Of a stretch of DNA of 64,000 nucleotides, positions 21,668-31,352 are shown piece by piece (positions within the stretch are counted from its first letter, which is position 1; each line of letters starts with the position of its first letter). This DNA is from Candidatus Pantoea varia. Lineage in GTDB: Bacteria > Pseudomonadota > Gammaproteobacteria > Enterobacterales > Enterobacteriaceae. The notes under the pieces are model-generated. The model ran no database searches and was not told the DNA's origin. It saw nothing but the letters and a program-made list of their open reading frames with translations. Both the position numbers and the translations under genes were made by a program. The DNA is taken from positions 411,030 through 475,029 of the forward strand of contig NZ_FOVG01000004.1 of NCBI RefSeq assembly GCF_900115075.1, given 5' to 3'.

Positions 21668-21709
21668 GCCTTGTACCGTTAATAAATTCTTCACCGGTAC
21701 GGGGTGCGC

Positions 21710-21737
21710 ATTATACGAGAAATCGCCGTTGCTGCAA
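21710..21737 (-). promoter_or_regulatory. Promoter of the tRNA-Gly operon
   Basis: On the minus strand TTGCAG (21737-21732), a 16-bp spacer and a perfect TATAAT (21715-21710), followed by the GC-rich stretch GCGCACCCCG. Such a discriminator is typical of stable-RNA promoters under stringent control. Confidence 0.85.
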
Positions 21738-21821
21738 GCGTCTGAAAGCAAAAATTTTCTCTTTCAGCGCGTTTGCTGATTAAATCAGCAAACTGGTGAT
21801 TTCATGCGCACCCACAGCCCA

Positions 21822-22370
21822 CTAAAGCTGCAAAAAGTGCTCGCGGTAGTAAGCCAGCTCCGCCACAGACTCACGAATATCATCCAGCGCCTGGTGCGTG
21901 CCGCCTTTTTTGAAGCCAGGAAGGATATCCGGTTTCCAGCGACGCGCCAGCTCTTTCAGGGTACTCACATCCAGGTAGCGATAGTGGAAATACGCTTCCA
22001 GCTCAGGCATGTACTTAAACAGGAAGCGGCGATCCTGCCCGATGCTGTTGCCACAGATAGGCGACGTGTTGGCCGGAACCCACTGTTTCAGGAACTCAAT
22101 GGTCGCCAGCTCTGCTGCGCGGTCGTCAATCTTACTCTCCTTTACCCGCGCAACCAGACCGCTGTTGGTATGGGTGCGTACGTTCCACTCATCCATCAGC
22201 GCCAGCTGCGCATCGGACTGATGAACGGCCATGACTGGCCCTTCCGCCAGAATGTTCAGGTTGGCGTCCGTCACCAGGGTCGCAATCTCAATAATGCGAT
22301 CGTGCGTCGGATCAAGTCCGGTCATCTCAAGATCAATCCAGATCAGATTCTGTTCATTTCCAGTAGCCAT
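21822..22370 (-). CDS. orn: Oligoribonuclease
   Basis: DEDDh exonuclease that degrades dinucleotides and very short RNAs, including pGpG from cyclic-di-GMP breakdown. The 182 aa product has the motifs [13 protein letters not shown] (first Asp and Glu), [13 protein letters not shown] and [17 protein letters not shown] 22370 gives the family length; the ATG ten codons upstream would add an unusual Thr/Ala stretch. It is divergent from rsgA with 101 bp between them. Confidence 0.97.
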   Translation of the reverse strand: MATGNEQNLIWIDLEMTGLDPTHDRIIEIATLVTDANLNILAEGPVMAVHQSDAQLALMDEWNVRTHTNSGLVARVKESKIDDRAAELATIEFLKQWVPANTSPICGNSIGQDRRFLFKYMPELEAYFHYRYLDVSTLKELARRWKPDILPGFKKGGTHQALDDIRESVAELAYYREHFLQL

Positions 22371-22471
22371 GCTGTTTCCTGCGGTTGCTGTAGTCGTCAT
22401 TCACGATGAATAAGGTGTATCATAGACGTTTTGCCCAGCCGGGCGAAATCTGGCTAATGCTGTGAGGGTGA

Positions 22472-23521
22472 GTGAGTAAAAATAAACTGTCGAAAGGCCA
22501 ACAACGTCGCGTAAGCGCTAACCACGATCGCCGTCTCAACCAACGCAGAGAGCGTCCGGAAGCGGATGACAACCTGTTCGGTGAAACTGCAGATGGGGTC
22601 GTTGTTAGTCGTTTTGGCATGCATGCTGATGTTGAGGATAGCGCAGGCGTCGCCCACCGCTGCAATATCCGCCGTACTATCCGTTCGCTGGTCACGGGCG
22701 ACCGGGTGATGTGGCGTCCCGCCACCAGCGGCGGCAAAGGCATTGTTGAAGCGGTGCATGAGCGCACCAGCGTATTAACCCGCCCCGATTTTTACGATGG
22801 CGTGAAGCCGATGGCGGCGAATATCAATCAGATCATCGTCGTTTCAGCGATCCTGCCGGAACTGTCGCTGAACATCATCGATCGCTATCTGGTTGCCAGC
22901 GAAACGCTGGACATCGAACCGTTGCTGGTACTGAACAAAACCGATCTGCTGGATGACAAGGCGCGCGCCTTTGTCGATCAGCAGATGGATATCTATCGCG
23001 ATATTGGCTATCGCGTGGTGATGGTCTCCAGCCGGGCGAAAAACGGCCTGGACGATCTGAAAGCGGCCTTAACCGACCGTGTGAGTATCTTTGCCGGTCA
23101 GTCCGGGGTGGGTAAGTCGAGTCTGCTGAACGCCCTGCTCGGCTTCGACAAAGAAGAGCAGGTCGCGATTCTGACCAACGAAGTGTCGGATGGCTCAGGC
23201 TTAGGCCAGCACACAACCACCGCATCGCGCCTGTATCACTTCCCGGACGGCGGCGACGTGATCGATTCTCCTGGCGTACGTGAGTTCGGTTTGTGGCATC
23301 TGGAGCCGGAACAGGTTACCCGCGGGTTTGTCGAATTCCGTGCATACCTGGGCGATTGCAAATTCCGCGATTGTAAACACGGCAGCGATCCTGGCTGTGC
23401 CATTCGTGAAGCGGTCGAACAGGGAAAAATCAACCGTTCCCGTTTCGATAACTACCACCGTATCCTGGAAAGCATGGCGCAGGTAAAAACGCGTAAAAAC
23501 TTCCCTGATGGTGAAAGTTAA
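22472..23521 (+). CDS. rsgA: Ribosome small-subunit biogenesis GTPase RsgA
   Basis: Circularly permuted GTPase that acts in late 30S assembly. The 349 aa protein has an N-terminal OB fold (residues 40-115), then G4 [10 protein letters not shown] near 155, G1 [16 protein letters not shown] near 208, G3 DSPGVREFG, and a zinc knuckle [16 protein letters not shown] near 296. It starts at GTG 22472 with GAGGGTGAG upstream. psd and mscM follow in the order seen in E. coli. Confidence 0.96.
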   Translation: MSKNKLSKGQQRRVSANHDRRLNQRRERPEADDNLFGETADGVVVSRFGMHADVEDSAGVAHRCNIRRTIRSLVTGDRVMWRPATSGGKGIVEAVHERTSVLTRPDFYDGVKPMAANINQIIVVSAILPELSLNIIDRYLVASETLDIEPLLVLNKTDLLDDKARAFVDQQMDIYRDIGYRVVMVSSRAKNGLDDLKAALTDRVSIFAGQSGVGKSSLLNALLGFDKEEQVAILTNEVSDGSGLGQHTTTASRLYHFPDGGDVIDSPGVREFGLWHLEPEQVTRGFVEFRAYLGDCKFRDCKHGSDPGCAIREAVEQGKINRSRFDNYHRILESMAQVKTRKNFPDGES

Positions 23522-23632
23522 TCGGTATAACCGCGTCTGAACAGATAAGCCGGTGCATTTTGCGAAGTGCATTCCATTCGTGCGTCCAGACCGTGCAGCG
23601 TGCCGGAAATCGGGTATAGTCGCCATCTGAAC

Positions 23633-23663
23633 GGGGCGCTGCTACAATCCGCCCCCTTTTTTT
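23633..23663 (+). terminator. Terminator-like hairpin between rsgA and psd
   Basis: GGGGCG (23633-23638) pairs with CGCCCC (23650-23655) across an 11-nt loop and is followed by CTTTTTTT. It lies 112 bp past rsgA and 30 bp before psd. The same stretch contains TACAAT, so part of it might instead be a psd promoter. Confidence 0.45.
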
Positions 23664-23693
23664 ACAACGTCCTAAAATAGCCAGGAGGCTAAG

Positions 23694-24593
23694 GTGTTTG
23701 ATCGTTTAAAACTCGGCTTGAATCATATTCTCCCGAAGAAATGGCTGACTGAACTTGCCGGTTGGGGCGCCAGTCGCCGCGGTGGTTGGTTGACCAAACT
23801 GGTCATTGACATCTTTGTCTGGTTTTACAAAGTCGACATGGCGGAGGCGCGTAAGCCCGATACTGCCAGCTATCGCACCTTTAATGACTTTTTTGTCCGT
23901 CCGCTGAAAGACGATGCACGTCCGGTGGATGCCGACGCCAGCCTCATCGCCCTGCCCGCAGATGGTGCTATCAGCCAGCTCGGCCACATTGAAGGCGATC
24001 AGATTTTCCAGGCGAAAGGTCATCACTACACTATCGATGCTCTGCTGGCGGGTGATGAGCAGATGGCAGCCCGTTTTGTTGATGGCGAGTTCGTCACCAC
24101 CTATCTGGCACCGCGTGACTATCACCGCGTCCATATGCCGTGCAACGGCATCCTGCGTGAAATGATTTATGTGCCTGGCGACCTCTATTCCGTCAATCCG
24201 CTGACCGCGCGTAATATTCCGAACCTGTTCGCCCGTAATGAGCGCGTTATCTGTTACTTCGAAACCGACATCGGGCCGATGGTACAGATCCTTGTCGGCG
24301 CTACTATTGTCGGCAGCATTGAAACCGTCTGGGCTGGCACCATCACGCCACCGCGTGAAGGTGTGATTAAACGCTGGCACTATCCGGCAGCGGATGATGA
24401 AGGCGCCGTAGTGCTGCTGAAAGGTCAGGAAATGGGCCGCTTTAAACTCGGCTCTACCGTCATCAACCTCTTCGCTCCGGGCCGCGTCAAACTGGCTGAA
24501 AGCCTGGAAGCAGAAAGCAAAACCCGTCTGGGCCAACCGCTGGCGATTGCGTTGCCGGTCGCGACAGACATTTCCGACGTCATCGTCGATTAA
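23694..24593 (+). CDS. psd: Phosphatidylserine decarboxylase proenzyme
   Basis: Inner-membrane enzyme converting phosphatidylserine to phosphatidylethanolamine. It cleaves itself between Gly253 and Ser254 in the motif LGST (252-255), leaving a pyruvoyl group on the small subunit. The conserved [10 protein letters not shown] holds the active-site histidine. At 299 aa it is shorter than E. coli Psd (322) because the acidic C-terminal tail is reduced. It starts at GTG 23694, just after AGGAGGC. mscM follows after five bases. Confidence 0.96.
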   Translation: MFDRLKLGLNHILPKKWLTELAGWGASRRGGWLTKLVIDIFVWFYKVDMAEARKPDTASYRTFNDFFVRPLKDDARPVDADASLIALPADGAISQLGHIEGDQIFQAKGHHYTIDALLAGDEQMAARFVDGEFVTTYLAPRDYHRVHMPCNGILREMIYVPGDLYSVNPLTARNIPNLFARNERVICYFETDIGPMVQILVGATIVGSIETVWAGTITPPREGVIKRWHYPAADDEGAVVLLKGQEMGRFKLGSTVINLFAPGRVKLAESLEAESKTRLGQPLAIALPVATDISDVIVD

Positions 24594-24598
24594 ATTGA

Positions 24599-27500
24599 GT
24601 GTCCTCTGTGCGTTCGATTCTCCTCCTGCTGCTGAGCCTGTGGCTCAGCAGCCCGGCCTTCGCGGCCAGCCTTCCTGATGCCAGCCAGCTCAAACAGCAG
24701 CTGGAAGAGGTAAAATCGGCCAAAAGCTCACCGTCTCAGACGGAGCAGATCCAGACGATTGAAGCCGCCCTGAACTTCCTCTCTGAACGTGATGAATCGC
24801 TGGAGCGCGCGGCGCAATATCAGCAGGTCATTGATGACTTCCCGCGTCTGGCGCGCGAACTGCGTCAGCAGATTGCTGCGCTGAGTGACAGCGGGAAAAC
24901 CGTGCGAAACAACATGAGCAGCGCCGAGCTGGATCAGGAGATCCTGCAGGTCAGCAGCCAGTTGCTGGAAGAGGGTCGTCAGGCGCGGCAGGAGCAGGAT
25001 CGGGCGCGGGAAATCAGTGATTCGCTGTCGCAGCTGCCACAGCAGCAGACTGAAGCTCGGCGGGCGATGACGGAGAGTGAACGCCGGCTGCAGGGCGTCA
25101 GCAGCAGTTCGCCGCAGGGTCAGCTGCAACTGGCGGCGCGTCAGGCCGAAAGCGCCGCAAATAAAGCGCTGGTCGATGAACTTGAGCTGGCACAACTCTC
25201 CGCCAACAATCGTCAGGAACTGGCGCGGATGCGGGCTGAAGCCCACCAGCGTAAAGCGACTCAGCTCGATAACTATCTGCAGGCGCTGCGCAACCAGCTC
25301 AACGATCAGCGACAACGTGAAGCGGAAGTCGCACTGGCCCGCACCGAGCAACTGGCGGAAAATAGTGGCGATCTGCCGCCAGAGATCAGCGATCAGTTCC
25401 GGGTTAACCGCGAACTCTCGGTTGCCCTGAATCAGCAGGCGCAGCGCATGGATCTGGTGGCGTCGCAGCAGCGACTGGCCACCAACCAGATTATTCAGGT
25501 CCGTCAGGCACTCTCTACCCTGCGTGAGCAGTCGCAGTGGCTGGGTGCCTCTAATCTGTTGGGCGAAGCGCTGCGAGCGCAGGTTGCGCGTCTGCCAGAG
25601 ATGCCGAAGTCGCAGCAGATTGATAATGAGATGGCACAACTTCGCGTGCAGCGTCTCTATTATGAGGATCTGCTGGAGCGGCAGGATACGCTGCGTAAGG
25701 GTCGGCAGGCCGATGGTCAGCCCCTGACCGCAGATCAGAAACGTATTCTTGATGCGCAGTTACGCACGCAGCGCGAACTGCTCAATTCTTTGATCTCCGG
25801 TTGTGACACGCTGATTCTGGAGATCACCAAGCTCAAGGTCGGCAACACGCAGTTGCAGGATGCGCTGACGGAAGTCAAAGAGGCAACGCACCGCTATCTG
25901 TTCTGGACCGCCGACGTCAATCCGATTGGGTTAAGTTATCCGCTGGATCTGGCCAAAGATCTTTCCCGTCTGCTGTCGCTGGATACGCTGGGGCAACTCG
26001 GCAAAGCGATGGCAATGATGTTCACCAGCCGTAACTCGGTGCTGCCGATCATTGGTGCGTTGCTGCTGGTCGGCTTCAGCATCAGTTCGCGCCGCCACTT
26101 CAATGCTTTCCTCGAACGCTCCGCAAGCAAAGTCGGCAAGGTCACCCAGGATCGTTTCCGCCTGACCATCCGTACCCTGTTCTGGTCGATTCTGGTGGCG
26201 CTGCCGCTACCGGTGTTGTGGGGTGCGCTGGGTTATGGCCTGCAGAACGCCTGGCCCTACCCTATCGCCGTAGCCATTGGTGATGGCATTACCGCCACGC
26301 TGCCGCTGCTGTGGGCATTTATGATCAGCGCCGCCTTTGCCCGTCCTAACGGACTGTTCATTGTGCATTTCCGCTGGCCGCAGAATCGGGTGGCGCGCGC
26401 CATGCGCTACTACTCGCTGAGCATCGGATTGATTGTGCCGCTGATTATGTTGCTGATCGCCTTTGGCAACCTGGAAGATCGGCAGTTCTCCTCATCGCTG
26501 GGCCGTCTCTGTTTCATCCTGATCTGCGGGGCAATCAGCATTGTTACCGTGAGCCTGAAACGTTCCGGGATTCCGCTCTACCTCGATAAAGAGGGGAATG
26601 GCGAGAATATGGTGAACCGGATGCTGTGGAACCTGATGATCGCCATGCCGCTAATGGCTGCCCTCGCCTCCGCCGTGGGTTATCTGGCTACTGCGCAGGC
26701 GCTGCTGGCGCGACTGGAGACCTCCGTCGCCATTTGGTTCCTGCTGTTGGTTATCTATCACATTATCCGGCGCTGGATGCTGATTCAGCGTCGCCGTCTC
26801 GGCTTCGATCGCGCCCGTCAGCGCCGTGCCGACATGCTGGCTAACCGTGCGCGCAGTGAAGAAGAGAAAGAGCAAGGCTCTCTGAACACTGACGCGATTG
26901 AAATTGAAGAGCCGGTGATTGACCTGGATGCGATCAGTGCACAGTCGCTGCGGCTGGTGCGCTCAATCCTGATGCTGATCGCACTGGTCTCCGTGATTGT
27001 GCTGTGGTCAGAAATCCATTCGGCCTTTGGCTTCCTGGAGAATATTCAGCTGTGGGATGTCAGTACCTCTGTGCAGGGCGTGGAGTCGATTCAGCCCATC
27101 ACCCTGGGCTCGGTGCTGATCGCCATTCTGGTGTTTATCATCACCACTCAACTGGTGCGTAATATGCCTGCTCTGCTTGAGCTGGCGCTGTTGCAGCATC
27201 TTAATCTGACGCCCGGAACCGGTTATGCCATCACGACCCTGACCAAATATCTGCTGCTGTTGATTGGCGGGCTGATTGGTTTTTCCATGATTGGTATTGA
27301 GTGGTCGAAACTGCAGTGGCTGGTTGCCGCGCTGGGTGTGGGACTGGGGTTTGGTTTGCAGGAGATTTTTGCTAACTTTATCTCGGGTCTGATTATCCTG
27401 TTCGAAAAGCCGATTCGTATCGGCGATACCGTGACGATCCGCGACCTGACCGGCAGCATCACGCGGATTAACACCCGCGCGACCACCATTACGGACTGGG

Positions 27501-27937
27501 ACCGCAAAGAGATCATCGTGCCGAACAAGGCCTTTATCACCGAGCAGTTTATCAACTGGTCGCTGTCCGATTCAGTGACCCGCGTGGTACTGACCATTCC
27601 GGCTCCCGCGAAGGTGAGCAGTGAACAGGTAACCACCATTCTGATTCAGGCGGCTGAGCGCTGCAGCTATGTCCTGGACACGCCGCAACCGGAAGCCTTC
27701 CTGGTCGATCTGCAACAGGGGATTCAGTTGTTTGAACTCCGTGTGCATGCCGCAGAGATGGGACACCGTATGCCGCTGCGTCACGAGCTGCATCAGTTGA
27801 TTCTGAGCGGATTTGATCAGCACGGTATCGAGATGCCGTTCCCGCCGTTCCAGATGCGTATGGAGACCCTGGGCAAGAAGTTGCCTGCCAGCAACGGTAC
27901 GCCCGCCGCCCGCGCCTACAAATCTGGCGGCCTGTAA
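24599..27937 (+). CDS. mscM: Miniconductance mechanosensitive channel MscM (YjeP)
   Basis: Large MscS-superfamily channel that releases solutes on hypo-osmotic shock. The 1112 aa protein has a signal peptide (LLLLLSLWLSSPAFA), a long Gln-rich periplasmic coiled-coil region to about residue 480, about eleven membrane segments, and the MscS pore and beta domain near 900-1090 (GVGLGFGLQEIFANFISGL, FEKPIRIGDTVTIRDLTG). It starts at GTG 24599, five bases after psd, with no clear ribosome binding site, so translation is probably coupled. A second GTG at 24608 would leave the signal peptide intact. In E. coli the gene is also directly after psd. Confidence 0.95.
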   Translation: MSSVRSILLLLLSLWLSSPAFAASLPDASQLKQQLEEVKSAKSSPSQTEQIQTIEAALNFLSERDESLERAAQYQQVIDDFPRLARELRQQIAALSDSGKTVRNNMSSAELDQEILQVSSQLLEEGRQARQEQDRAREISDSLSQLPQQQTEARRAMTESERRLQGVSSSSPQGQLQLAARQAESAANKALVDELELAQLSANNRQELARMRAEAHQRKATQLDNYLQALRNQLNDQRQREAEVALARTEQLAENSGDLPPEISDQFRVNRELSVALNQQAQRMDLVASQQRLATNQIIQVRQALSTLREQSQWLGASNLLGEALRAQVARLPEMPKSQQIDNEMAQLRVQRLYYEDLLERQDTLRKGRQADGQPLTADQKRILDAQLRTQRELLNSLISGCDTLILEITKLKVGNTQLQDALTEVKEATHRYLFWTADVNPIGLSYPLDLAKDLSRLLSLDTLGQLGKAMAMMFTSRNSVLPIIGALLLVGFSISSRRHFNAFLERSASKVGKVTQDRFRLTIRTLFWSILVALPLPVLWGALGYGLQNAWPYPIAVAIGDGITATLPLLWAFMISAAFARPNGLFIVHFRWPQNRVARAMRYYSLSIGLIVPLIMLLIAFGNLEDRQFSSSLGRLCFILICGAISIVTVSLKRSGIPLYLDKEGNGENMVNRMLWNLMIAMPLMAALASAVGYLATAQALLARLETSVAIWFLLLVIYHIIRRWMLIQRRRLGFDRARQRRADMLANRARSEEEKEQGSLNTDAIEIEEPVIDLDAISAQSLRLVRSILMLIALVSVIVLWSEIHSAFGFLENIQLWDVSTSVQGVESIQPITLGSVLIAILVFIITTQLVRNMPALLELALLQHLNLTPGTGYAITTLTKYLLLLIGGLIGFSMIGIEWSKLQWLVAALGVGLGFGLQEIFANFISGLIILFEKPIRIGDTVTIRDLTGSITRINTRATTITDWDRKEIIVPNKAFITEQFINWSLSDSVTRVVLTIPAPAKVSSEQVTTILIQAAERCSYVLDTPQPEAFLVDLQQGIQLFELRVHAAEMGHRMPLRHELHQLILSGFDQHGIEMPFPPFQMRMETLGKKLPASNGTPAARAYKSGGL

Positions 27938-27943
27938 TACAAA

Positions 27944-27964
27944 ACGCCCGGCAAAGCCGGGCGT
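27944..27964. terminator. Bidirectional terminator between mscM and mdh
   Basis: A perfect 9-bp stem, ACGCCCGGC with GCCGGGCGT, and a 3-nt loop. It has TATTT on the plus side and TTTTG on the minus side. It serves the two convergent genes. Confidence 0.8.
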
Positions 27965-27986
27965 TATTTCAATTCTGAGCCATCAG

Positions 27987-28925
27987 TTACTGCTTAACGA
28001 ACTCTTCACCCTGAGCGATATCTTTCTTCAGCGTATCCAGCATGCCTGACAGCGCCTGCTGTTCGAAAGCGCTGAGGGTTCCAATCGGCTTGCGCTCAGC
28101 AATCCCGTTTTTACCCAGAAGCAGCGGCTGTGAGAAGAAGCGGGCATGTTCACCCTCACCTTCCACGTAAGCACACTCCACCACATTCGCCTCACCCTTC
28201 AGAGCACGAACCAGTGACAGACCGAAACGTGCGGCCGCCTGGCCCATGGACAGCGTGGCCGATCCGCCACCCGCTTTGGCTTCCACCACTTCGGTTCCGG
28301 CGTTCTGAATGCGTTTGGTCAGATCCGCAACTTCCTGCTCGCTGAAGCTGACGCCTTTAACCTGCGACAGCAGCGGCAGAATGGTCACGCCAGAGTGGCC
28401 GCCAATCACCGGAACTTCTACCTCATCAGGCTGCTTACCTTTCAGTGCCGCCACAAAGGTATTGGCGCGGATGATATCCAGCGTGGTCACGCCGAACAGA
28501 CGATTTTTGTCGTAGACGCCGTGCTTTTTCAGCACTTCAGCTGCAATGGCAACAGTGGTATTGACCGGATTGGTGATAACGCCAATCAATGCTTTAGGGG
28601 CTGTAGTGGCAACCTGTTCAATCAGGTTACGCACGATACCTGCGTTAACGTTAAACAGGTCGGCACGATCCATACCCGGTTTACGTGCAACACCTGCGGA
28701 AATCAGTACCACATCGGCACCCTGCAAAGCGGGTGTTGCGTCTTCTCCACTAAACCCCTCAATAGCCACTGCAGTAGGGATATGGCTGAGGTCAACGGCA
28801 ACGCCAGGCGTAACCGGCGCGATGTCATACAGTGAGAGTTCTGAACCTGCAGGAAGCTGGGTTTTGAGCAGAAGTGCGAGCGCCTGGCCTATGCCGCCAG
28901 CGGCACCGAGAACGGCAACTTTCAT
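27987..28925 (-). CDS. mdh: Malate dehydrogenase
   Basis: NAD-dependent oxidation of malate to oxaloacetate in the citric acid cycle. It has 312 aa, with the nucleotide fold [14 protein letters not shown] (7-20), the substrate arginines in [14 protein letters not shown], and catalytic His177 in [20 protein letters not shown] lies ahead of the ATG. It is divergent from argR across 440 bp, as in E. coli. Confidence 0.98.
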   Translation of the reverse strand: MKVAVLGAAGGIGQALALLLKTQLPAGSELSLYDIAPVTPGVAVDLSHIPTAVAIEGFSGEDATPALQGADVVLISAGVARKPGMDRADLFNVNAGIVRNLIEQVATTAPKALIGVITNPVNTTVAIAAEVLKKHGVYDKNRLFGVTTLDIIRANTFVAALKGKQPDEVEVPVIGGHSGVTILPLLSQVKGVSFSEQEVADLTKRIQNAGTEVVEAKAGGGSATLSMGQAAARFGLSLVRALKGEANVVECAYVEGEGEHARFFSQPLLLGKNGIAERKPIGTLSAFEQQALSGMLDTLKKDIAQGEEFVKQ

Positions 28926-29210
28926 TCTTAACTCCTTATTAAGGTGGGGCAGAGATGGGCCGAAATTCTATCTGTGTCAGACCTTAATCAACTGCTCAGG
29001 CGATGATAAATATCCGCTGTTAATTCTACGTGTTTTCACACTTAATCGCCGGATTCAAAAGTTACTTATCATTGCACCTGAATGACCGACAACTTTGCCG
29101 TCGTCAGACAGAGAACGGCTACGAGCGTTTTCTGTTACTACTTCTGTTACTACACCATCAATAATATAACAACTTTGCAACCTTCGCCTTCCGGGGCTGT
29201 GACGGGGGTT

Positions 29211-29311
29211 TTGGTATGAGCGGATTTATTTGCTATTATCGCCGCCCGCTAGCCGCCCGAACCCTGCTCACCAATCGACCGATTGCATAAAAATGCATTT
29301 AAATGCATAAT
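29211..29311 (+). promoter_or_regulatory. argR promoters with overlapping ARG boxes
   Basis: The 440-bp mdh-argR spacer has two promoter-like pairs facing argR. The first is TTGGTA-17 bp-TATTAT (29211-29239). The second is TTGCAT-17 bp-CATAAT (29283-29311). The second is covered by two near-perfect ARG-box palindromes, TGCATAAAAATGCA (29284-29297) and TGCATTTAAATGCA (29294-29307). Their centres are 10 bp apart, so they overlap. ArgR autoregulation through boxes over its promoter is established in E. coli; the overlap geometry is unlike the usual side-by-side pair. No gene is seen in the rest of the spacer; it should also hold the mdh promoter. Confidence 0.7.
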
Positions 29312-29365
29312 CACCACTCTGCCGCAGGCGGCTGCGCGGTTATTCTCTCTATTTATTGGTAACCT

Positions 29366-29836
29366 ATGCGAAACCCATCGAAACAAGACGATCTGATCAA
29401 GGCTTTCAAAGCCTTATTAAAAGAAGAAAAATTCAGTTCCCAGGGCGAAATTGTTCAGGCGCTTCAGGATGAGGGCTTTGAAAATATCAATCAGTCCAAA
29501 GTCTCGCGGATGCTGACTAAGTTTGGCGCAGTGCGCACCCGCAATGCCAAGATGGAGATGGTCTATTGCCTGCCCGCTGAGCTGGGTGTGCCGACAACCA
29601 CAAGTCCGTTAAAAAACCTGGTACTGGATATCGACTACAACGATGCGCTGGTCGTGATTCATACCAGCCCGGGCGCAGCCCAGCTGATTGCACGCCTGCT
29701 GGATTCACTGGGTAAGTCGGAAGGGATTCTTGGCACCATTGCTGGCGATGACACAATCTTTATCACCCGTGCGCGTGACTTCACGGTTAAGCAGCTGCAC
29801 GGTGCGATCCTCAACCTGTTTGAACAGGAACTCTAA
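29366..29836 (+). CDS. argR: Arginine repressor ArgR
   Basis: Hexameric arginine-binding repressor of arginine synthesis and cofactor of XerCD recombination at cer-like sites. The 156 aa protein has a winged helix-turn-helix ([37 protein letters not shown]) and the C-terminal arginine-binding core [16 protein letters not shown]. It is flanked by mdh and the yhcN-like genes as in E. coli. The ribosome binding site is weak. Confidence 0.97.
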   Translation: MRNPSKQDDLIKAFKALLKEEKFSSQGEIVQALQDEGFENINQSKVSRMLTKFGAVRTRNAKMEMVYCLPAELGVPTTTSPLKNLVLDIDYNDALVVIHTSPGAAQLIARLLDSLGKSEGILGTIAGDDTIFITRARDFTVKQLHGAILNLFEQEL

Positions 29837-29843
29837 TCGCTGA

Positions 29844-29884
29844 CTGACGGCCTGCACGCCCGCGCCAGGCCGTCAGTTTGTTCT
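29844..29884 (+). terminator. Terminator of argR
   Basis: A perfect 11-bp stem, CTGACGGCCTG (29844-29854) with CAGGCCGTCAG (29866-29876), followed by TTTGTTCT. Confidence 0.8.
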
Positions 29885-30091
29885 CTCTTCCCGCAGCTTT
29901 GCGTCACACTGCTCCGCTGCTTAATGAGTAATAAGCCGGTTCTGATGCACCTGACCCTTGGTCAGATCGCTTACTCTTCTTCACCTTTTGCGCTATTTTA
30001 CACTGCTTTACATCACTGATCCGGCACCATTGCCCGGATCCAGATCAAACTCCAGTCCGATACACCCTCTACTTTCGCACTAAACGTTAAA

Positions 30092-30271
30092 GTGATCTAT
30101 CTCACTGTTTTTGTGATTAAAAACAGACCAGAGGCTATTTTTTATCCGGTTTTTATAACGTTAAGTTATTAAAAGTAGCCATAAGGATAAAGAATCACAA
30201 AAAAACATTATTAGCGGAGTATTAATTTCTGTCGTTATTAGTTCTATACTTCTTTTCGTGATGCACATCAC
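30092..30271 (+). promoter_or_regulatory. Two CRP/FNR-type dyads around a promoter for the DUF1471 cluster
   Basis: The 475-bp spacer after argR has no gene. It contains GTGA-TCTATC-TCAC (30092-30105) and GTGA-TGCACA-TCAC (30258-30271), both perfect in the half-sites of the CRP palindrome. A -10-like TATACT lies at 30245-30250 between them, next to the second. The second dyad would sit just past the transcription start, a repressing position; the first is far upstream. Confidence 0.55.
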
Positions 30272-30311
30272 ACTAACTAAAAAGATAAAAATAGACGACG
30301 AGGAAATAGAT

Positions 30312-30575
30312 ATGAACGTTAAAACTACCATCGCTGCCCTGAGCATTCTCTCTGCCCTCTCATTTGGTGCTGTGGCAGCAGAATCTATCGATGCTTCGCA
30401 GGCACAGGATCTGCAGGCTGTCGGCACCATCAGTGTCAGCGGCGTATCGGGTTCACCCATGGATATTAAGCAGAAACTGAGCGACAAAGCCGATCAGCAG
30501 GGCGCAAAAGCCTATCGTGTGATTGAGGCCTATAACAACGGCAATTATCACGCTACCGCCGCACTGTACAACTAA
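30312..30575 (+). CDS. yhcN: YhcN-like periplasmic DUF1471 protein, first copy
   Basis: An 87 aa secreted protein of the DUF1471 (YhcN/BhsA/McbA) family, whose members respond to acid, peroxide, metals or biofilm growth. It has a signal peptide (MNVKTTIAALSILSALSFGA, then VAA) and the core VGTISVSGVSGSPMD with AYRVIEAYNNGNYHATAALY. It is the copy closest to E. coli YhcN in sequence and position after argR. AGGA precedes ATG 30312; an in-frame upstream ATG would destroy the signal peptide and is rejected. Two paralogues follow in the same direction. Confidence 0.9.
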   Translation: MNVKTTIAALSILSALSFGAVAAESIDASQAQDLQAVGTISVSGVSGSPMDIKQKLSDKADQQGAKAYRVIEAYNNGNYHATAALYN

Positions 30576-30663
30576 GGCGTAACCTAATAATGCCATCGGC
30601 TCTCTGTCTGACGCGCCTTTTGCGCTCCTAAGAGCTGAAGCAAAACCTTCAGGAAAGTTGACC

Positions 30664-30930
30664 ATGAAAATGAAATTAGCAATTGCCGCATTGAGTCTGG
30701 CATCCCTGTTCTCAGTAAGCGCCAGTGCCGCAAGCCTGGTCTCTAATGAACAGGCACAGGGCCTGCAGCCAATGAATCAGACCATCAGCATTGGTGGCCG
30801 TAACGGCGACCAGACGCATGTCCGTCAGGTGCTGTCAGAGAAAGCCGATGCACAGGGCGCAAGCCACTATCGCATCATCGAAAACAACCAGGACAACACC
30901 TGGCATGTTACCGCTGAGCTTTATAAATAA
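30664..30930 (+). CDS. DUF1471 protein, second tandem copy
   Basis: An 88 aa paralogue of the preceding gene, with signal peptide KLAIAALSLASLFSVSASA and the DUF1471 end YRIIENNQDNTWHVTAELYK. It is the most divergent of the three: the GTxSVSG strand is replaced by NQTISIGGRNGDQ. ATG 30664 is preferred over the upstream TTG because AGGAA lies eight bases before it. The function is not known. Confidence 0.85.
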   Translation: MKMKLAIAALSLASLFSVSASAASLVSNEQAQGLQPMNQTISIGGRNGDQTHVRQVLSEKADAQGASHYRIIENNQDNTWHVTAELYK

Positions 30931-31023
30931 TTAACCGTGATGACGCCTGAATAGCGTCAGAAAATATCGACGACCCGCCTTTACGAGTAACCGCAGGTTG
31001 TTGATTGTATTGAGGAGATAATC

Positions 31024-31287
31024 ATGAATATCAAAACAACCATCGCTACAGTCAGTCTGCTTTCCGTTATGGCGTTCGGCGCATCAGCCGCACAGCTGGT
31101 AACCGGCGATCAGACGCAGAACCTGCAGCCTGCGGGCACCGTAAGCATCAGTGGCACCGCGGGTGCACCCATGGATTACCGCGCTGAGCTTTCACAGAAA
31201 GCGGATGAACAGGGTGCCAGCGCCTATAAAGTGATTGAAGCACGCACCGGTGATAACTATCACATCACCGCACAGCTTTATAAGTAA
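31024..31287 (+). CDS. DUF1471 protein, third tandem copy
   Basis: An 87 aa paralogue with signal peptide NIKTTIATVSLLSVMAFGA and the core AGTVSISGTAGAPMD, ending YKVIEARTGDNYHITAQLYK. A strong GAGGAGAT site precedes the ATG. It is closer to the first copy than to the second. A terminator follows, so the three genes form one cluster, probably with internal promoters given spacers of 88 and 93 bp. Confidence 0.88.
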   Translation: MNIKTTIATVSLLSVMAFGASAAQLVTGDQTQNLQPAGTVSISGTAGAPMDYRAELSQKADEQGASAYKVIEARTGDNYHITAQLYK

Positions 31288-31316
31288 TTCCTCGTCAGAT
31301 CTATGACGAACCCTTT

Positions 31317-31341
31317 GGCCCCGCTCGCCGGGGCCTTTTTT
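31317..31341 (+). terminator. Terminator of the DUF1471 cluster
   Basis: A 7-bp GC stem, GGCCCCG (31317-31323) with CGGGGCC (31329-31335), then six T. Confidence 0.88.
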
Positions 31342-31352
31342 CATCTGACGTT

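Noticed and set aside
28546..29085. Plus-strand ORF of 179 aa reaching into the mdh-argR spacer
   Set aside because: Most of it is antisense to mdh; no ribosome binding site or homology.
29100..29160. Direct repeat CTGTTACTAC twice in the mdh-argR spacer
   Set aside because: Too short and isolated to support a feature; it may be chance.
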